DNA from: Flavobacteriales bacterium | GTDB taxonomy: Bacteria; Bacteroidota; Bacteroidia; Flavobacteriales_E; Vicingaceae | Length of the DNA stretch: 64,000 nucleotides | Reading direction: 5' to 3' | Assembly: GCA_020635795.1 (NCBI GenBank) | Contig: JACJZD010000001.1 | Span: 877,001 to 941,000, forward strand | Made by a program: the position numbers and the translations under genes | Shown: piece after piece, positions 8,980 through 17,925 of the stretch | Layout of the letters: every line of letters begins with the position of its first letter | Position numbering within the stretch: position 1 is the stretch's first letter | Notes under the pieces: model-generated | Seen by the model: only the letters and a program-made list of their open reading frames with translations | What the model was told of the DNA's origin: nothing | Database searches by the model: none

Positions 8980-11900
8980 ATGCAGAAAGCAACAGCATAT
9001 CTAGTTAAAAAATTGGTAATAGCCTTTGTGTTATTGCTAGTTAGTACTGTTTCCTATGGACAATGGTCTTTAGATGTTGTTGGTACGGTTAAAAAAGAAG
9101 AAACCAATAAACGTTTTGAAGGAGTTACAATTACTATAAAAAAAAATGGTTCAGTTTGGAAAACCATCACATCTGAATCTTCTGGTAAGTTTCAAGCTGC
9201 GCTTGAGCCAGATGGAATTTATTTAATTGAATTTTCTCGTCCAGGACACGTAACCAAACGTATAGAGTTTTCTACAAAAAATGTTCCGCCAGATGATGCC
9301 AAATATGGTTTTGAATTTCCAATGGAAATGAACTTGTTTGAAAAAATTGATGGTTTGGATGTTTCTATTTTAAATAAACCCATTGCTAAAGTGGCATTTA
9401 ACCCTGCTACTGGCTACATGGATTATGACCCAGAATATACCAAGTCGATTAAAAATGAATTGGACAGATTAAAAGATGAGTTGGCAGCGAGATTAAAAAA
9501 TCAAGAAGCAGAACGTAAGGCGAAACAAGCTAGTTACGATAAAGCTATTGCTGCAGCAGATAAAGCATTTAATGCACAAAAGTACCAAGAGGCAAAACCC
9601 TTTTATGATGAAGCTGCAAAAATTTTCCCTGACGAAACATACCCTTTATTTCAATTGGGGATTATTTCAGACAAACTTGCAGCAACAGAAGAGGCTAATA
9701 AACGATACAATACTGCTATAGCAGAAGGTGATAAAGCATTCAGCGAAAAAAAATGGGATGCTGCAACCTTGGCTTATCAAAAGGCGGTAAGCTATAAAGC
9801 TGATGAAAAATATCCAGCTGATAAAATCAAAGAAATTAAAGATATTGTAAACAATGAGAAAAAGAATGCTGAAGAATACAATTCTGCAATAGCTGCTGGA
9901 GATCAATTTTTTGGATTAAAAGATTATGCTAAAGCAAAGGAACAATATGTTAAAGCATCTTCGATTAAATCATACGAAGCCTATCCAAAAACCAAAATAA
10001 CGGAAATTGACAAATTGTTAGCTGATGCTAAGAAAAAAGATGAGGAATATGCAGCAGCAATTTCTGAAGCCGATAATTTATTCAATTCGAAAGAATACGA
10101 AAAATCAAAAGCTTCTTACAATAAAGCTTTAGCGATAAAAGCTAACGAGGAATATCCTAAAAAGAAAATAGCTGAAGCGGATAAGATGTTGGGTGATATG
10201 AAAAAGTTGGAGGAAGAATATAAAGCTGCCATTGCAGCTGCAGACCAATCGTTTACTGCAAAAGAATATCAAAAAGCTCAAACCAGCTATCAACAAGCAT
10301 CCGCAATTAAACCAACTGAAAAATATCCAAAAGATAAATTAGCAGAAATCAAAACATTGTTAGATGATTTAGCGAAGAAAGAAGCGGAAGAAAAACAAAA
10401 AGAAGCTGCTTATCAGGCTGCCATTTCGAATGGTGATAAGTCGATGGGTTTGCAAAAATACGATGTGGCTAAACAAGCTTACGAATCTGCTTCAGGAATT
10501 AAACCAACAGAACAATATCCAAAAGACAAGTTAAAAGAAATTGCAACTATTTTAGCCGATTTAGCTAAAAAAGAAGCAGAAAATAAAGCTAAAAATGAGC
10601 AGTATCAAAAATTGATAACAGAGGCTGATGGGTTAATGACTTCTAAAGAGTATGACAAAGCTAAAGGTAAATACCAATCGGCATCGGAATTAAAAACCGA
10701 AGAAAAGTATCCAAAAGATAAACTAAAAGAGATAGAATCTTTATTAGCTGAATTGGCTAAAAAAGAAGCTGAAAACAAAGCTAAAGAGGAGCAATACCAG
10801 AAAACAATTAAAGAAGCAGATGCGCTGTTGGCTTCGAAAGATTACAACAATGCAAAAGGTAAATATCAAGCTGCATTAGGTATAAAAGCTGACGAAAAAT
10901 ATCCAAAAGATAAAATAACAGAGATTGACAATGTATTGGCTGATTTAGCTAAAAAAGAAGCTGAAGAAAAGGCTAAAAATCAAAAATATAATGACTTGAT
11001 TACTGAGGCAGATGCGGCTTTTAAAGCTAAAAATTATGATGTAGCTAAATCAAGTTATTCGGGGGCTTCTGCTATAAAAATCGAAGAAAAATATCCGAAA
11101 GATAAGTTGAAAGAAATAGAATCGTTATTAGCAGATTTGGCAAAGAAAAAAGCCGAAGAAGAAGCTGCTGCTTTGGCTGAAAAACAAAAAAATGAGAAAT
11201 ACCAAGCTTTTATCGCTTTAGCAGATAAAGGAATGGAAAACAAGAATTACGACATTGCAAAAACCAACTACAATCAAGCTTTAACAATAAAATCAACCGA
11301 ACAATACCCAAAAGACAAGTTGGTTGAAATAGAAAATATCTTGGCTGAATTGGCTAAAAAGAAAGCTGCTGAAGAATCGGCTTTAATGGCTCAAAAAGAG
11401 AAAGACGAAAAATATAAAGCATTAATTACTGTTGCTGATAAGAGCTTTACTTCAAAAAGTTATGATGATGCCAAATCGAACTACAACCAAGCTTTGGGAG
11501 TTAAGCCAACCGAGCAATATCCAAAAGATAAGATAACGGAAATTGAAAAAATATTGGCAGATATAGCCGCTAAAAAAGCAGCAGAAGAAGCTGCAAATTC
11601 TGCAGAGAAAGAGAAGAATGATAAATACAACAAGATAATTGCTGAGGCTGATAATGAGTTTAAAACGACCAATTACGAAAACGCTAAAATCAAGTATTAC
11701 GAAGCATCGGCAATCAAAAAGGATGAGCAATATCCAAAAGATAAAATAAATGAGATAACCAAGCTTTTGGCTGATTTGGCTAAAAAGAGCGAAGAAGAGA
11801 AATTGGCTTTAGAAGCTGAAAAGAAAAAAAGAGAATATTACAATGCTGTGATTGCTCAGGCAGAAGGTGAATTGTCAGCTAAAAAATACGACGATGCGAA

Positions 11901-14052
11901 ACGTAAATTTACAGAGGCATCAACCATTTTACCTAACGAGACTTATCCAAAAACAAAAATCCAAGAGATTGACGATTTATTGGCAAAGTTGGCTGCAGAG
12001 AAAGAAAATGCATTAATGGCTGAAAAAGAGAGGGAGGAAAAATATAAAGCTTTAATTGCTCAGGCCGACAATAGTTTCTCTGCAAAAGATTATGAGAATG
12101 CCAAAACAACCTATAAATCGGCTTTAAATGTTAAGCCAAACGAAGGTTACCCGAAAGACAAGATTTTAGAAATTGACATCATTTTGGCTGAGTTGGCAAA
12201 AAAACAAGAGGAAATATCGTTAACGAACAACGCGTTAAAACAAAAACAAGACCGATACAACTCATTAATTAAACAAGCTGATGAGTCGTTTTCGAAACAA
12301 ACCTACAAAGATGCACTAGGACTTTATAATGAAGCAATTAACTTAATGCCAACCGAAGCCTACCCGAAAGAAAAAGTAAGTCAAATTAATGCTTTGTTGG
12401 CTAATTTATCGCAACAAGAAAAAGATAAAGATGCTTTAGCAAAACAAGAAAAAGAAAAAAGAGAGCAATACACTTCTTTGATTTACGATGCTGATAGAGC
12501 ATTTAAATTTGATAAGTTTTCTGATGCCAAGTATAAATACGAGCAAGCTTTAGGATTTTATCCTGATGAAAAATACCCAAAAGAACAATTGGCTGAAATT
12601 GAAATTAGAATGAAAAAAGCCAACGAAACCATTGTGGTAAGTAACGACCCAAATGGTCCGAGGGTAAAAATTACAGATGCTAAAGACAAAGAGTTGGAAG
12701 CAATGATGGCTGATTTATTGAAGAATAGAGAAGTGGATAAAGGAATAGCCGTAGAAAATTACAAAAAAGAAGTAGAAGGTGCAGAGGCAGTGTTAGTTTC
12801 ATCATCCTATAATAAAATAACTGGAGCTCATGATAATTTAAAGGGTTTGGAACAAGATATGAAATCGCAATATGAAGAGGCGAATAAATATCACCAACAA
12901 AACCATGAAGAATTAGTTGCTGCTAAAAAGGAATACGAAAGCACTGAAAAAACATTGATTTCGAGTGCTGAAAACAAACGTCAAAAAGCTAAAGCTGATA
13001 ATAATGACATGGAAGAAAATATCCGATTGTATAATGCTAGTCAGGATAAACAATTGGAAGAAAAAGTACAGGAATTATACGCTTTTGCTGACCAAGTGAT
13101 TGAAAATGATTTGATGTTGCAAGAGAAAGCAAACGATAGAAGAGCCAACAACAAAAAAGAATTGGCAAACCAAGTAGAGCAAATAAAAAGCGACGTTGAA
13201 TTAGCTGAAAAAAGAAGAAAAGAAAGAGAAATGAAGGTTGCGGAATATACGCAACAACTGAAAGACCAAGAGGATGTGTTGATTACAAAATCGCTTGACA
13301 GAAGAAAGTATAGCAGAGATAGTTTAGATGAAATGGTTACTGCCATGCATAAACAACAGTTGAGAAGTTCTAAGTTTTATGAGTTGAACGTAACCAAAAT
13401 GGAAGAATACAAAGAGGAAATAGCTCGTTTGGAAAAACAACGAACTGAAGATGCTACCTCAAAAAGAGAAATTAGTTTACGAGAAGTAAATGAATATGAA
13501 GAAGAAATAAAATTATCGGCAAAACGTCAAGAACAAACGTATAAAGATAAAACAGCTTATTTGCAAGGGTACAAAAATGAATTGGCTAATCAGGAAAAAG
13601 ATAGGGTAAATGCCCATGCGGACAACAGGCAAAATGCTAAAAGTAAATTAGAAAAAGTAGAAAAAGAGCGTAAAGAAATGAATGCATCCAAATCGCAATA
13701 CCATTTACGTTTTTACGAAAAACTAGAGCAAGAAAGAGCTAAAAACGACCAAACCTTGGCTGATTTAAATACGCTTTCGTATAAAAAAATCAGAAACGTT
13801 AAGCCACATGATGTTTATGTTGGTGAGCTTAAACCAAGTGAGAATTTAGAATTGTCGAACAAATATCCTCAAGGAATAACAGAAGAGACTACTGAAGAAG
13901 GCAATGCAGTAATCCTAAAAAGAATAAAAGTAACAGGTAAACATGTGGATGTTTACGAAAAAATATTCTACAAATGGGGTGGTAAGTTTTACACCAAGAA
14001 TGGTTATAACATTACCGAAACACTATGGAATTTAGAATCCATTGAAAAGTAA
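8980..14052 (+). CDS. Giant exported TPR-like/coiled-coil repeat protein
   Basis: The product is about 1690 residues. The ATG at 8980 is preferred to the TTG at 8977. A signal peptide ends near VSYGQ, followed by a carboxypeptidase-regulatory-like beta domain (about residues 30-130). Sixteen tandem TPR-like units run from about residue 186 to 1220. Each follows YxxxIxxADxxFxxKxYxxAKxxYxxAxxIKxxExYPKDKIxEI and then a charged helix. Unit lengths are 57 (four), 64 (four), 71 (four), 68, 71 and 71 residues, then a shorter last unit. The remaining 450 residues are highly charged coiled coil ending in a small globular domain (about 1600-1690). No catalytic motif was seen. An envelope scaffold is the simplest guess. 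It sits before two exported proteins of unknown role. Confidence 0.85.
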   Translation: MQKATAYLVKKLVIAFVLLLVSTVSYGQWSLDVVGTVKKEETNKRFEGVTITIKKNGSVWKTITSESSGKFQAALEPDGIYLIEFSRPGHVTKRIEFSTKNVPPDDAKYGFEFPMEMNLFEKIDGLDVSILNKPIAKVAFNPATGYMDYDPEYTKSIKNELDRLKDELAARLKNQEAERKAKQASYDKAIAAADKAFNAQKYQEAKPFYDEAAKIFPDETYPLFQLGIISDKLAATEEANKRYNTAIAEGDKAFSEKKWDAATLAYQKAVSYKADEKYPADKIKEIKDIVNNEKKNAEEYNSAIAAGDQFFGLKDYAKAKEQYVKASSIKSYEAYPKTKITEIDKLLADAKKKDEEYAAAISEADNLFNSKEYEKSKASYNKALAIKANEEYPKKKIAEADKMLGDMKKLEEEYKAAIAAADQSFTAKEYQKAQTSYQQASAIKPTEKYPKDKLAEIKTLLDDLAKKEAEEKQKEAAYQAAISNGDKSMGLQKYDVAKQAYESASGIKPTEQYPKDKLKEIATILADLAKKEAENKAKNEQYQKLITEADGLMTSKEYDKAKGKYQSASELKTEEKYPKDKLKEIESLLAELAKKEAENKAKEEQYQKTIKEADALLASKDYNNAKGKYQAALGIKADEKYPKDKITEIDNVLADLAKKEAEEKAKNQKYNDLITEADAAFKAKNYDVAKSSYSGASAIKIEEKYPKDKLKEIESLLADLAKKKAEEEAAALAEKQKNEKYQAFIALADKGMENKNYDIAKTNYNQALTIKSTEQYPKDKLVEIENILAELAKKKAAEESALMAQKEKDEKYKALITVADKSFTSKSYDDAKSNYNQALGVKPTEQYPKDKITEIEKILADIAAKKAAEEAANSAEKEKNDKYNKIIAEADNEFKTTNYENAKIKYYEASAIKKDEQYPKDKINEITKLLADLAKKSEEEKLALEAEKKKREYYNAVIAQAEGELSAKKYDDAKRKFTEASTILPNETYPKTKIQEIDDLLAKLAAEKENALMAEKEREEKYKALIAQADNSFSAKDYENAKTTYKSALNVKPNEGYPKDKILEIDIILAELAKKQEEISLTNNALKQKQDRYNSLIKQADESFSKQTYKDALGLYNEAINLMPTEAYPKEKVSQINALLANLSQQEKDKDALAKQEKEKREQYTSLIYDADRAFKFDKFSDAKYKYEQALGFYPDEKYPKEQLAEIEIRMKKANETIVVSNDPNGPRVKITDAKDKELEAMMADLLKNREVDKGIAVENYKKEVEGAEAVLVSSSYNKITGAHDNLKGLEQDMKSQYEEANKYHQQNHEELVAAKKEYESTEKTLISSAENKRQKAKADNNDMEENIRLYNASQDKQLEEKVQELYAFADQVIENDLMLQEKANDRRANNKKELANQVEQIKSDVELAEKRRKEREMKVAEYTQQLKDQEDVLITKSLDRRKYSRDSLDEMVTAMHKQQLRSSKFYELNVTKMEEYKEEIARLEKQRTEDATSKREISLREVNEYEEEIKLSAKRQEQTYKDKTAYLQGYKNELANQEKDRVNAHADNRQNAKSKLEKVEKERKEMNASKSQYHLRFYEKLEQERAKNDQTLADLNTLSYKKIRNVKPHDVYVGELKPSENLELSNKYPQGITEETTEEGNAVILKRIKVTGKHVDVYEKIFYKWGGKFYTKNGYNITETLWNLESIEK

Positions 14053-14053
14053 A

Positions 14054-14083
14054 AGCCTCCCCAACCCCTCCGAAGGAGGGGCT
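14054..14083. repeat. Palindromic intergenic repeat (type A, partial)
   Basis: The stretch holds CCCCTCC GAA GGAGGGG. Its first 18 bases (AGCCTCCCCAACCCCTCC) recur exactly, inverted, at 47615-47632. It is a half copy of the larger elements in the benzoyl-CoA cluster. Confidence 0.75.
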
Positions 14084-14172
14084 ACTTTGAGAAGTAAAAA
14101 TTGAAAAGTGAAAGGAACTAACATGCAATGACAATCAAAAAAACAATACATCAATTTTTTTAATTTTATCAA

Positions 14173-15162
14173 ATGAAACATATTTTAATTATTGCTTTTC
14201 TATTCTCCAACTGGTGCTTCGCACAAAGTAAAACAGAATTTACCTTAACGCTAAAAGATGGTAACATTGTTACTGGAACCACAAAGGTTTCAAAAGTGGT
14301 ATTAAAAACCAGTTATGGACAGCTTGATGTGCCTATTCAAAATGTAACATCAATAGAACTTGGAATACATCCAGAAAATGCTCAAAAAACAAACATTACC
14401 AATTTAGCCAAACAATTGCTGAACTCTAACGAGGAAATGAGAAGCAAAGTTTACACGGCTTTAACAGCTCTTTCTCAAGGTGCAATTCCTGTTTTAGAAG
14501 AGGTTATATTAACAGGCACTTATGAGCCAAGTAGTTTTAGCGATTTTACTTTATCAAATGCTTTAAACGAGTTAAAGGCTACACATGGCATTAGTAGTAA
14601 CTACAAAACCAACGATGTGGTGATGATTGATTACGAATACAACATGGGCGGAATTTATGAATTTGCTAACATTGAGCTAAAAACGGAGTATGGTACTTTA
14701 ACCATTCCAAGAGATAAGATTCAAAAAATTGATGTAAGCTATTTTGATGGGGATAACAATGGAAGCAAAACATTCAAGTTAATGGCTTCTACACACATTA
14801 GTTCAAACATTAATGGTGGTTGGTTTAAAACGGGTATAATGGTCCGACCAGGACAAACCATAAACATTACAGCTACTGGAGAGGTGACTTTAGCGAGCTT
14901 GTCAGGCAGTAAATACAAACCAGATGGCTCGGTTAAAAATACGGTGAGTGAAAATTATACCGACAGTTACAATTCTTCATCCACTTATCCTTCTTATGGT
15001 AATGTAGTTTTTAAAATAGGAGAAATAGGTGCTTCTACTAAAGCAGGAGCTTCATATCATGCTAAATCAAGCCAGAGTGGAATGTTGTTTCTTTCCATTC
15101 ACGAAACAGTTTTTAATGCTTCAAACAGTGGGTTTTATACCGTAAATGTTTCGGTGAAGTAA
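14173..15162 (+). CDS. Secreted protein with C-terminal LecA-like (PA-IL-like) domain
   Basis: The 329-residue protein has a signal peptide (residues 1-18). Two short repeated beta motifs follow (LKTSYGQLDVPIQNVTSIEL and LKTEYGTLTIPRDKIQKIDV), separated by a helical segment resembling one or two HEAT-type units. The last 130 residues look like the PA-I galactose-lectin fold: GWFKTGIMVRPGQTINITATG, then YGNVVFKIGE, then GMLFLSIHETVFNASNSGFYTV. This fold is found as a stress- or ligand-binding module in many secreted bacterial proteins. Sugar binding is not shown. It is followed after three bases by the DUF4846 gene. Confidence 0.65.
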   Translation: MKHILIIAFLFSNWCFAQSKTEFTLTLKDGNIVTGTTKVSKVVLKTSYGQLDVPIQNVTSIELGIHPENAQKTNITNLAKQLLNSNEEMRSKVYTALTALSQGAIPVLEEVILTGTYEPSSFSDFTLSNALNELKATHGISSNYKTNDVVMIDYEYNMGGIYEFANIELKTEYGTLTIPRDKIQKIDVSYFDGDNNGSKTFKLMASTHISSNINGGWFKTGIMVRPGQTINITATGEVTLASLSGSKYKPDGSVKNTVSENYTDSYNSSSTYPSYGNVVFKIGEIGASTKAGASYHAKSSQSGMLFLSIHETVFNASNSGFYTVNVSVK

Positions 15163-15165
15163 GCA

Positions 15166-16059
15166 ATGGGTAAAACAGCATTTACCATAACAGCTTTATT
15201 GTGTTGGAGTTTTACCATTTCTTGTCTTAATAATTCAGCACAATCTTTACCTAGTTTACCTGAAACGATTAACATTGATACTACTTCGTATCGTTACGAG
15301 TGGCTTAATTACAATTACAAAAATGCTTTGGTAAACATAATTACCCCTCCAGCAGATTATCAACGATTGAAATCTCCTAAAAACTCTTTTGCAGCGTGGT
15401 TGCAGCATTTACCCATAAAAACAGGCGACAATACGGTTTATTTGTTTGATGGAAACAAGAAAAGAAACCAAAACGCTCAGTTTAAGGTGTTAAACATTGA
15501 TGTTGGCGATAAAGATTTACAACAATGTGCAGATGCGGTAATGCGGTTACGTGCCGAATATCTGTACTCAAGCAAACAAACAGCTAAAATAAAATTTAAT
15601 TACACCAATGGCGTAAGCATTCCTTTTAGTAAATGGAGTAGCGGTTATTACCCGAAATTACAAGGCAACAAGGTAGTTTGGGTAAGTAGCCAAAACAATG
15701 CTTCGTATGCGAGTTTTAAAAAGTACCTAATCAACATTTTTTCTTATGCAGGGACATCATCGTTGAGCAAAGAATTGCGAGCTGTTGAGTTAAAAGACAT
15801 ACAAATTGGTGATGTTTTTATCAAGGGTGGTTTTCCGGGTCATGCTGTAATAGTGGTTGATGTAGCTACCAATGCTAAAACGGGTGACAAATGTTTTATG
15901 ATAGTCCAAAGCTACATGCCAGCACAAAATATTCATGTATTAAAAAATCCATCCAATACCAATTTAAGCCCTTGGTATAGCGTTGCGGCAATTAAACAAC
16001 ACGTTTACACGCCAGAATGGACTTTTGAAACCAATGAATTAAAACGATTTATAGATTAA
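15166..16059 (+). CDS. DUF4846 lipoprotein
   Basis: The 297-residue protein starts with a lipoprotein signal peptide whose lipobox reads TISC near residue 20. The body matches DUF4846 as I know it: PINTGDNTVYLFDG-like and KKRNQNAQFKVLNIDVG motifs, a CADAVMRLRAEYLYS helix, and a late GGFPGHAVIVVDVA segment with a conserved His. The last motif recalls NlpC/P60-like papain folds, but I do not see a convincing Cys-His pair. It overlaps the next gene by one base (stop TAATG), so the two are probably co-translated. Confidence 0.75.
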   Translation: MGKTAFTITALLCWSFTISCLNNSAQSLPSLPETINIDTTSYRYEWLNYNYKNALVNIITPPADYQRLKSPKNSFAAWLQHLPIKTGDNTVYLFDGNKKRNQNAQFKVLNIDVGDKDLQQCADAVMRLRAEYLYSSKQTAKIKFNYTNGVSIPFSKWSSGYYPKLQGNKVVWVSSQNNASYASFKKYLINIFSYAGTSSLSKELRAVELKDIQIGDVFIKGGFPGHAVIVVDVATNAKTGDKCFMIVQSYMPAQNIHVLKNPSNTNLSPWYSVAAIKQHVYTPEWTFETNELKRFID

Positions 16060-17291
16060 TGAAACAGCTAAAAACGACGTTGTCAATTCGAGTGTCCCGC
16101 TTTTTTGCGGGATGTATCGAGAATAGAAAAAATGTTGTTCTCGATACTTTTTCTTTTAGAAAAAACTCGAAAGGACATTTTTTCATTTTTATTTTACTTG
16201 CTTTTTTGGGTTGTTCTGAGTCTGCTAAGGAACTAGCTGATGCCACAACATTAACCAATGTTAAATTAAATTATGCTACTGGTTTTACCATTGAAAATGG
16301 GGTGGATTTTAAAGTATTAACCTTAAAAAATACTTGGAAAGGAGAAAGCACACCTTACCAATATGTGCTGTATAAAAACGAAAAACCGACTGGTTTTGAT
16401 GATGCAGTTTTTATAAAAACACCCATAAAATCAATCGTTTGTTTTAGTTTAACCCATGTGGCTTTTATTGACAAATTAAACGAGTTAAGTTCAATTAAAG
16501 GTTTGTCAGGTTGCGATTATGTGAGCAACGAAAAAGTGTTGAGCAGCATTAAAAACCAACAAATAAAAGAAATTGGTAACAACCAATTGGTTAATTACGA
16601 ATTGTTGGTGGAACTTATCCCCGAAGTAGTGATGACGTTTGGTATTGATGCATCATCATCATCAAAAATTGATAAGTTAAAAAAGTTAGGATTAAATGTG
16701 GTGTTAAACTCCGAATACATGGAAAACCACCCGTTAGGAAAAGCTGAATGGATAAAGTTTGTAGCCGCTTTTTACGATAAAGATTCGTTGGCTGAACTAA
16801 TTTACAACGACATTGAGGAAAAATACAACAACTTGGTAGAACTCACCAAAACAGTAACCAGCAAACCAACCGTTTTTGTGGGTATGCCTTGGAACGGAGC
16901 ATGGTATTTGGCTGGAGGAAAATCGTTTCAAGCACAATTGTTTACCGATGCTGGAGCGGAATATTTGTGGAAACAAAACGAAGAAACTTCAAGCTTTATG
17001 GTAGACAAAGAAGTGATTATTGAAAAAGCCATAAACGCTGATTATTGGATAAACTTAAATGCCTACAACTCTATTAAAGAAGTAACCGATGTTGATGCCA
17101 AACTCAACAACTTTAAATCGGTTAAAGAAGGCAAGGTGTACAACAATAATAAAAAAATAAATGCTACTGATGGTAACGATTATTGGGAATCAGGGGTTAT
17201 CAACCCAGAAGTGGTATTAGCCGATTTAATTAAAATTTTCCACCCCAACTTATTACAACATGAGTTGGAGTATTACAAGCGGTTGGAGTAA
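16059..17291 (+). CDS. BtuF/TroA-like ABC-type substrate-binding lipoprotein
   Basis: The 410-residue product belongs to the class III binding proteins for iron-siderophores, haem or B12. Supporting segments are SIVCFSLTHVAFIDKL, the helix ELIPEVVMTFGID, LGLNVVLNSEY, and AEWIKFVAAFYDKD. The lipobox is LAFLGC near residue 48, which is unusually far from the start. The reason is a palindromic repeat of about 87 bases (16086-16172) inside the reading frame, which adds 29 codons before the hydrophobic stretch. The frame stays open, but the export signal may be weakened. An internal start after the repeat cannot be excluded. The ligand is unknown and no transporter subunits are beside it. Confidence 0.8.
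   Translation: MKQLKTTLSIRVSRFFAGCIENRKNVVLDTFSFRKNSKGHFFIFILLAFLGCSESAKELADATTLTNVKLNYATGFTIENGVDFKVLTLKNTWKGESTPYQYVLYKNEKPTGFDDAVFIKTPIKSIVCFSLTHVAFIDKLNELSSIKGLSGCDYVSNEKVLSSIKNQQIKEIGNNQLVNYELLVELIPEVVMTFGIDASSSSKIDKLKKLGLNVVLNSEYMENHPLGKAEWIKFVAAFYDKDSLAELIYNDIEEKYNNLVELTKTVTSKPTVFVGMPWNGAWYLAGGKSFQAQLFTDAGAEYLWKQNEETSSFMVDKEVIIEKAINADYWINLNAYNSIKEVTDVDAKLNNFKSVKEGKVYNNNKKINATDGNDYWESGVINPEVVLADLIKIFHPNLLQHELEYYKRLE
16086..16172. repeat. Compound palindromic element inside a coding region (type D)
   Basis: Outer arms TTCGAG (16087) and CTCGAA (16166) enclose two hairpins: CCCGC-T6-GCGGG, and TATCGAGAA paired with TTCTCGATA. The length is 87 bases, a multiple of three, so the host frame is kept. 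Confidence 0.75.
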
Positions 17292-17294
17292 AAA

Positions 17295-17756
17295 TTAGTA
17301 CTTATTAAATAACTCGTTTTTTAATAATTCTATATCTTTTTGATGAGTCAAAAGCATTAAGTCGTTTAATTTGTGGTTTTTGTATTGAATCATTCCTCGT
17401 TTCATTCCACTTTGTTCAAACTCTTTTAAGATTAGGTTTGAAAAATCGAATTTGTTTGTTATGATGTCTGTTTTGGTTTCTTTGTTAAAAACCATACGAG
17501 TAGTAGTTAATTTTCTACTTTCTATATTAATCTCAATTTTTTTCCAAATAATCCAAGCAAAAAATCTAAACAATATATAGCCTAAACAAAATATTATTGA
17601 ATATATAATTCCAGCTAAACCAAGAAAGAAAATACTAAAAATTGAACAAAGAATAAGAAAAGCTGTAATTTCTAGATACTTTATTGGCATTCTGTCGGAA
17701 ATCAAAAATTTTCCATTAAAAATAGTAAGTTGTATTTTATTGGATTCGAAATTCAT
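17295..17756 (-). CDS. Small membrane protein of unknown function
   Basis: This 153-residue protein is not recognised. It has a short N-terminal beta stretch, two adjacent hydrophobic helices (about residues 30-72), and a soluble C-terminal half that could be a PH-like fold (EINIESRKLTTTRMVF... LLTHQKDIELLKNELF). It is convergent with the binding lipoprotein, with stops three bases apart, and has no obvious partner. Confidence 0.55.
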   Translation of the reverse strand: MNFESNKIQLTIFNGKFLISDRMPIKYLEITAFLILCSIFSIFFLGLAGIIYSIIFCLGYILFRFFAWIIWKKIEINIESRKLTTTRMVFNKETKTDIITNKFDFSNLILKEFEQSGMKRGMIQYKNHKLNDLMLLTHQKDIELLKNELFNKY

Positions 17757-17925
17757 AATTTCAGATATTCAAATATAATTAAAATAGAGTACGGTTTTCT
17801 AATTCAAATTTTACAACTCAAACGCTTTTAACTCTAACAATATATTATTAATTTCGCAATGATGGGTTGTGTCTGTTAAGGCTCGGTTTATCTAATCATT
17901 TTTAGTTTATTAATACCAAAAGAGA

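Noticed and set aside
9535..12650. CRISPR-like or DNA tandem repeat
   Set aside because: The periodicity is in the protein; the DNA units differ at many third positions and there are no identical short repeats with unique spacers.
13041..13346. Minus-strand open frame inside the giant repeat protein gene
   Set aside because: It is a shadow of the plus-strand coding sequence with low-complexity composition and no family features.
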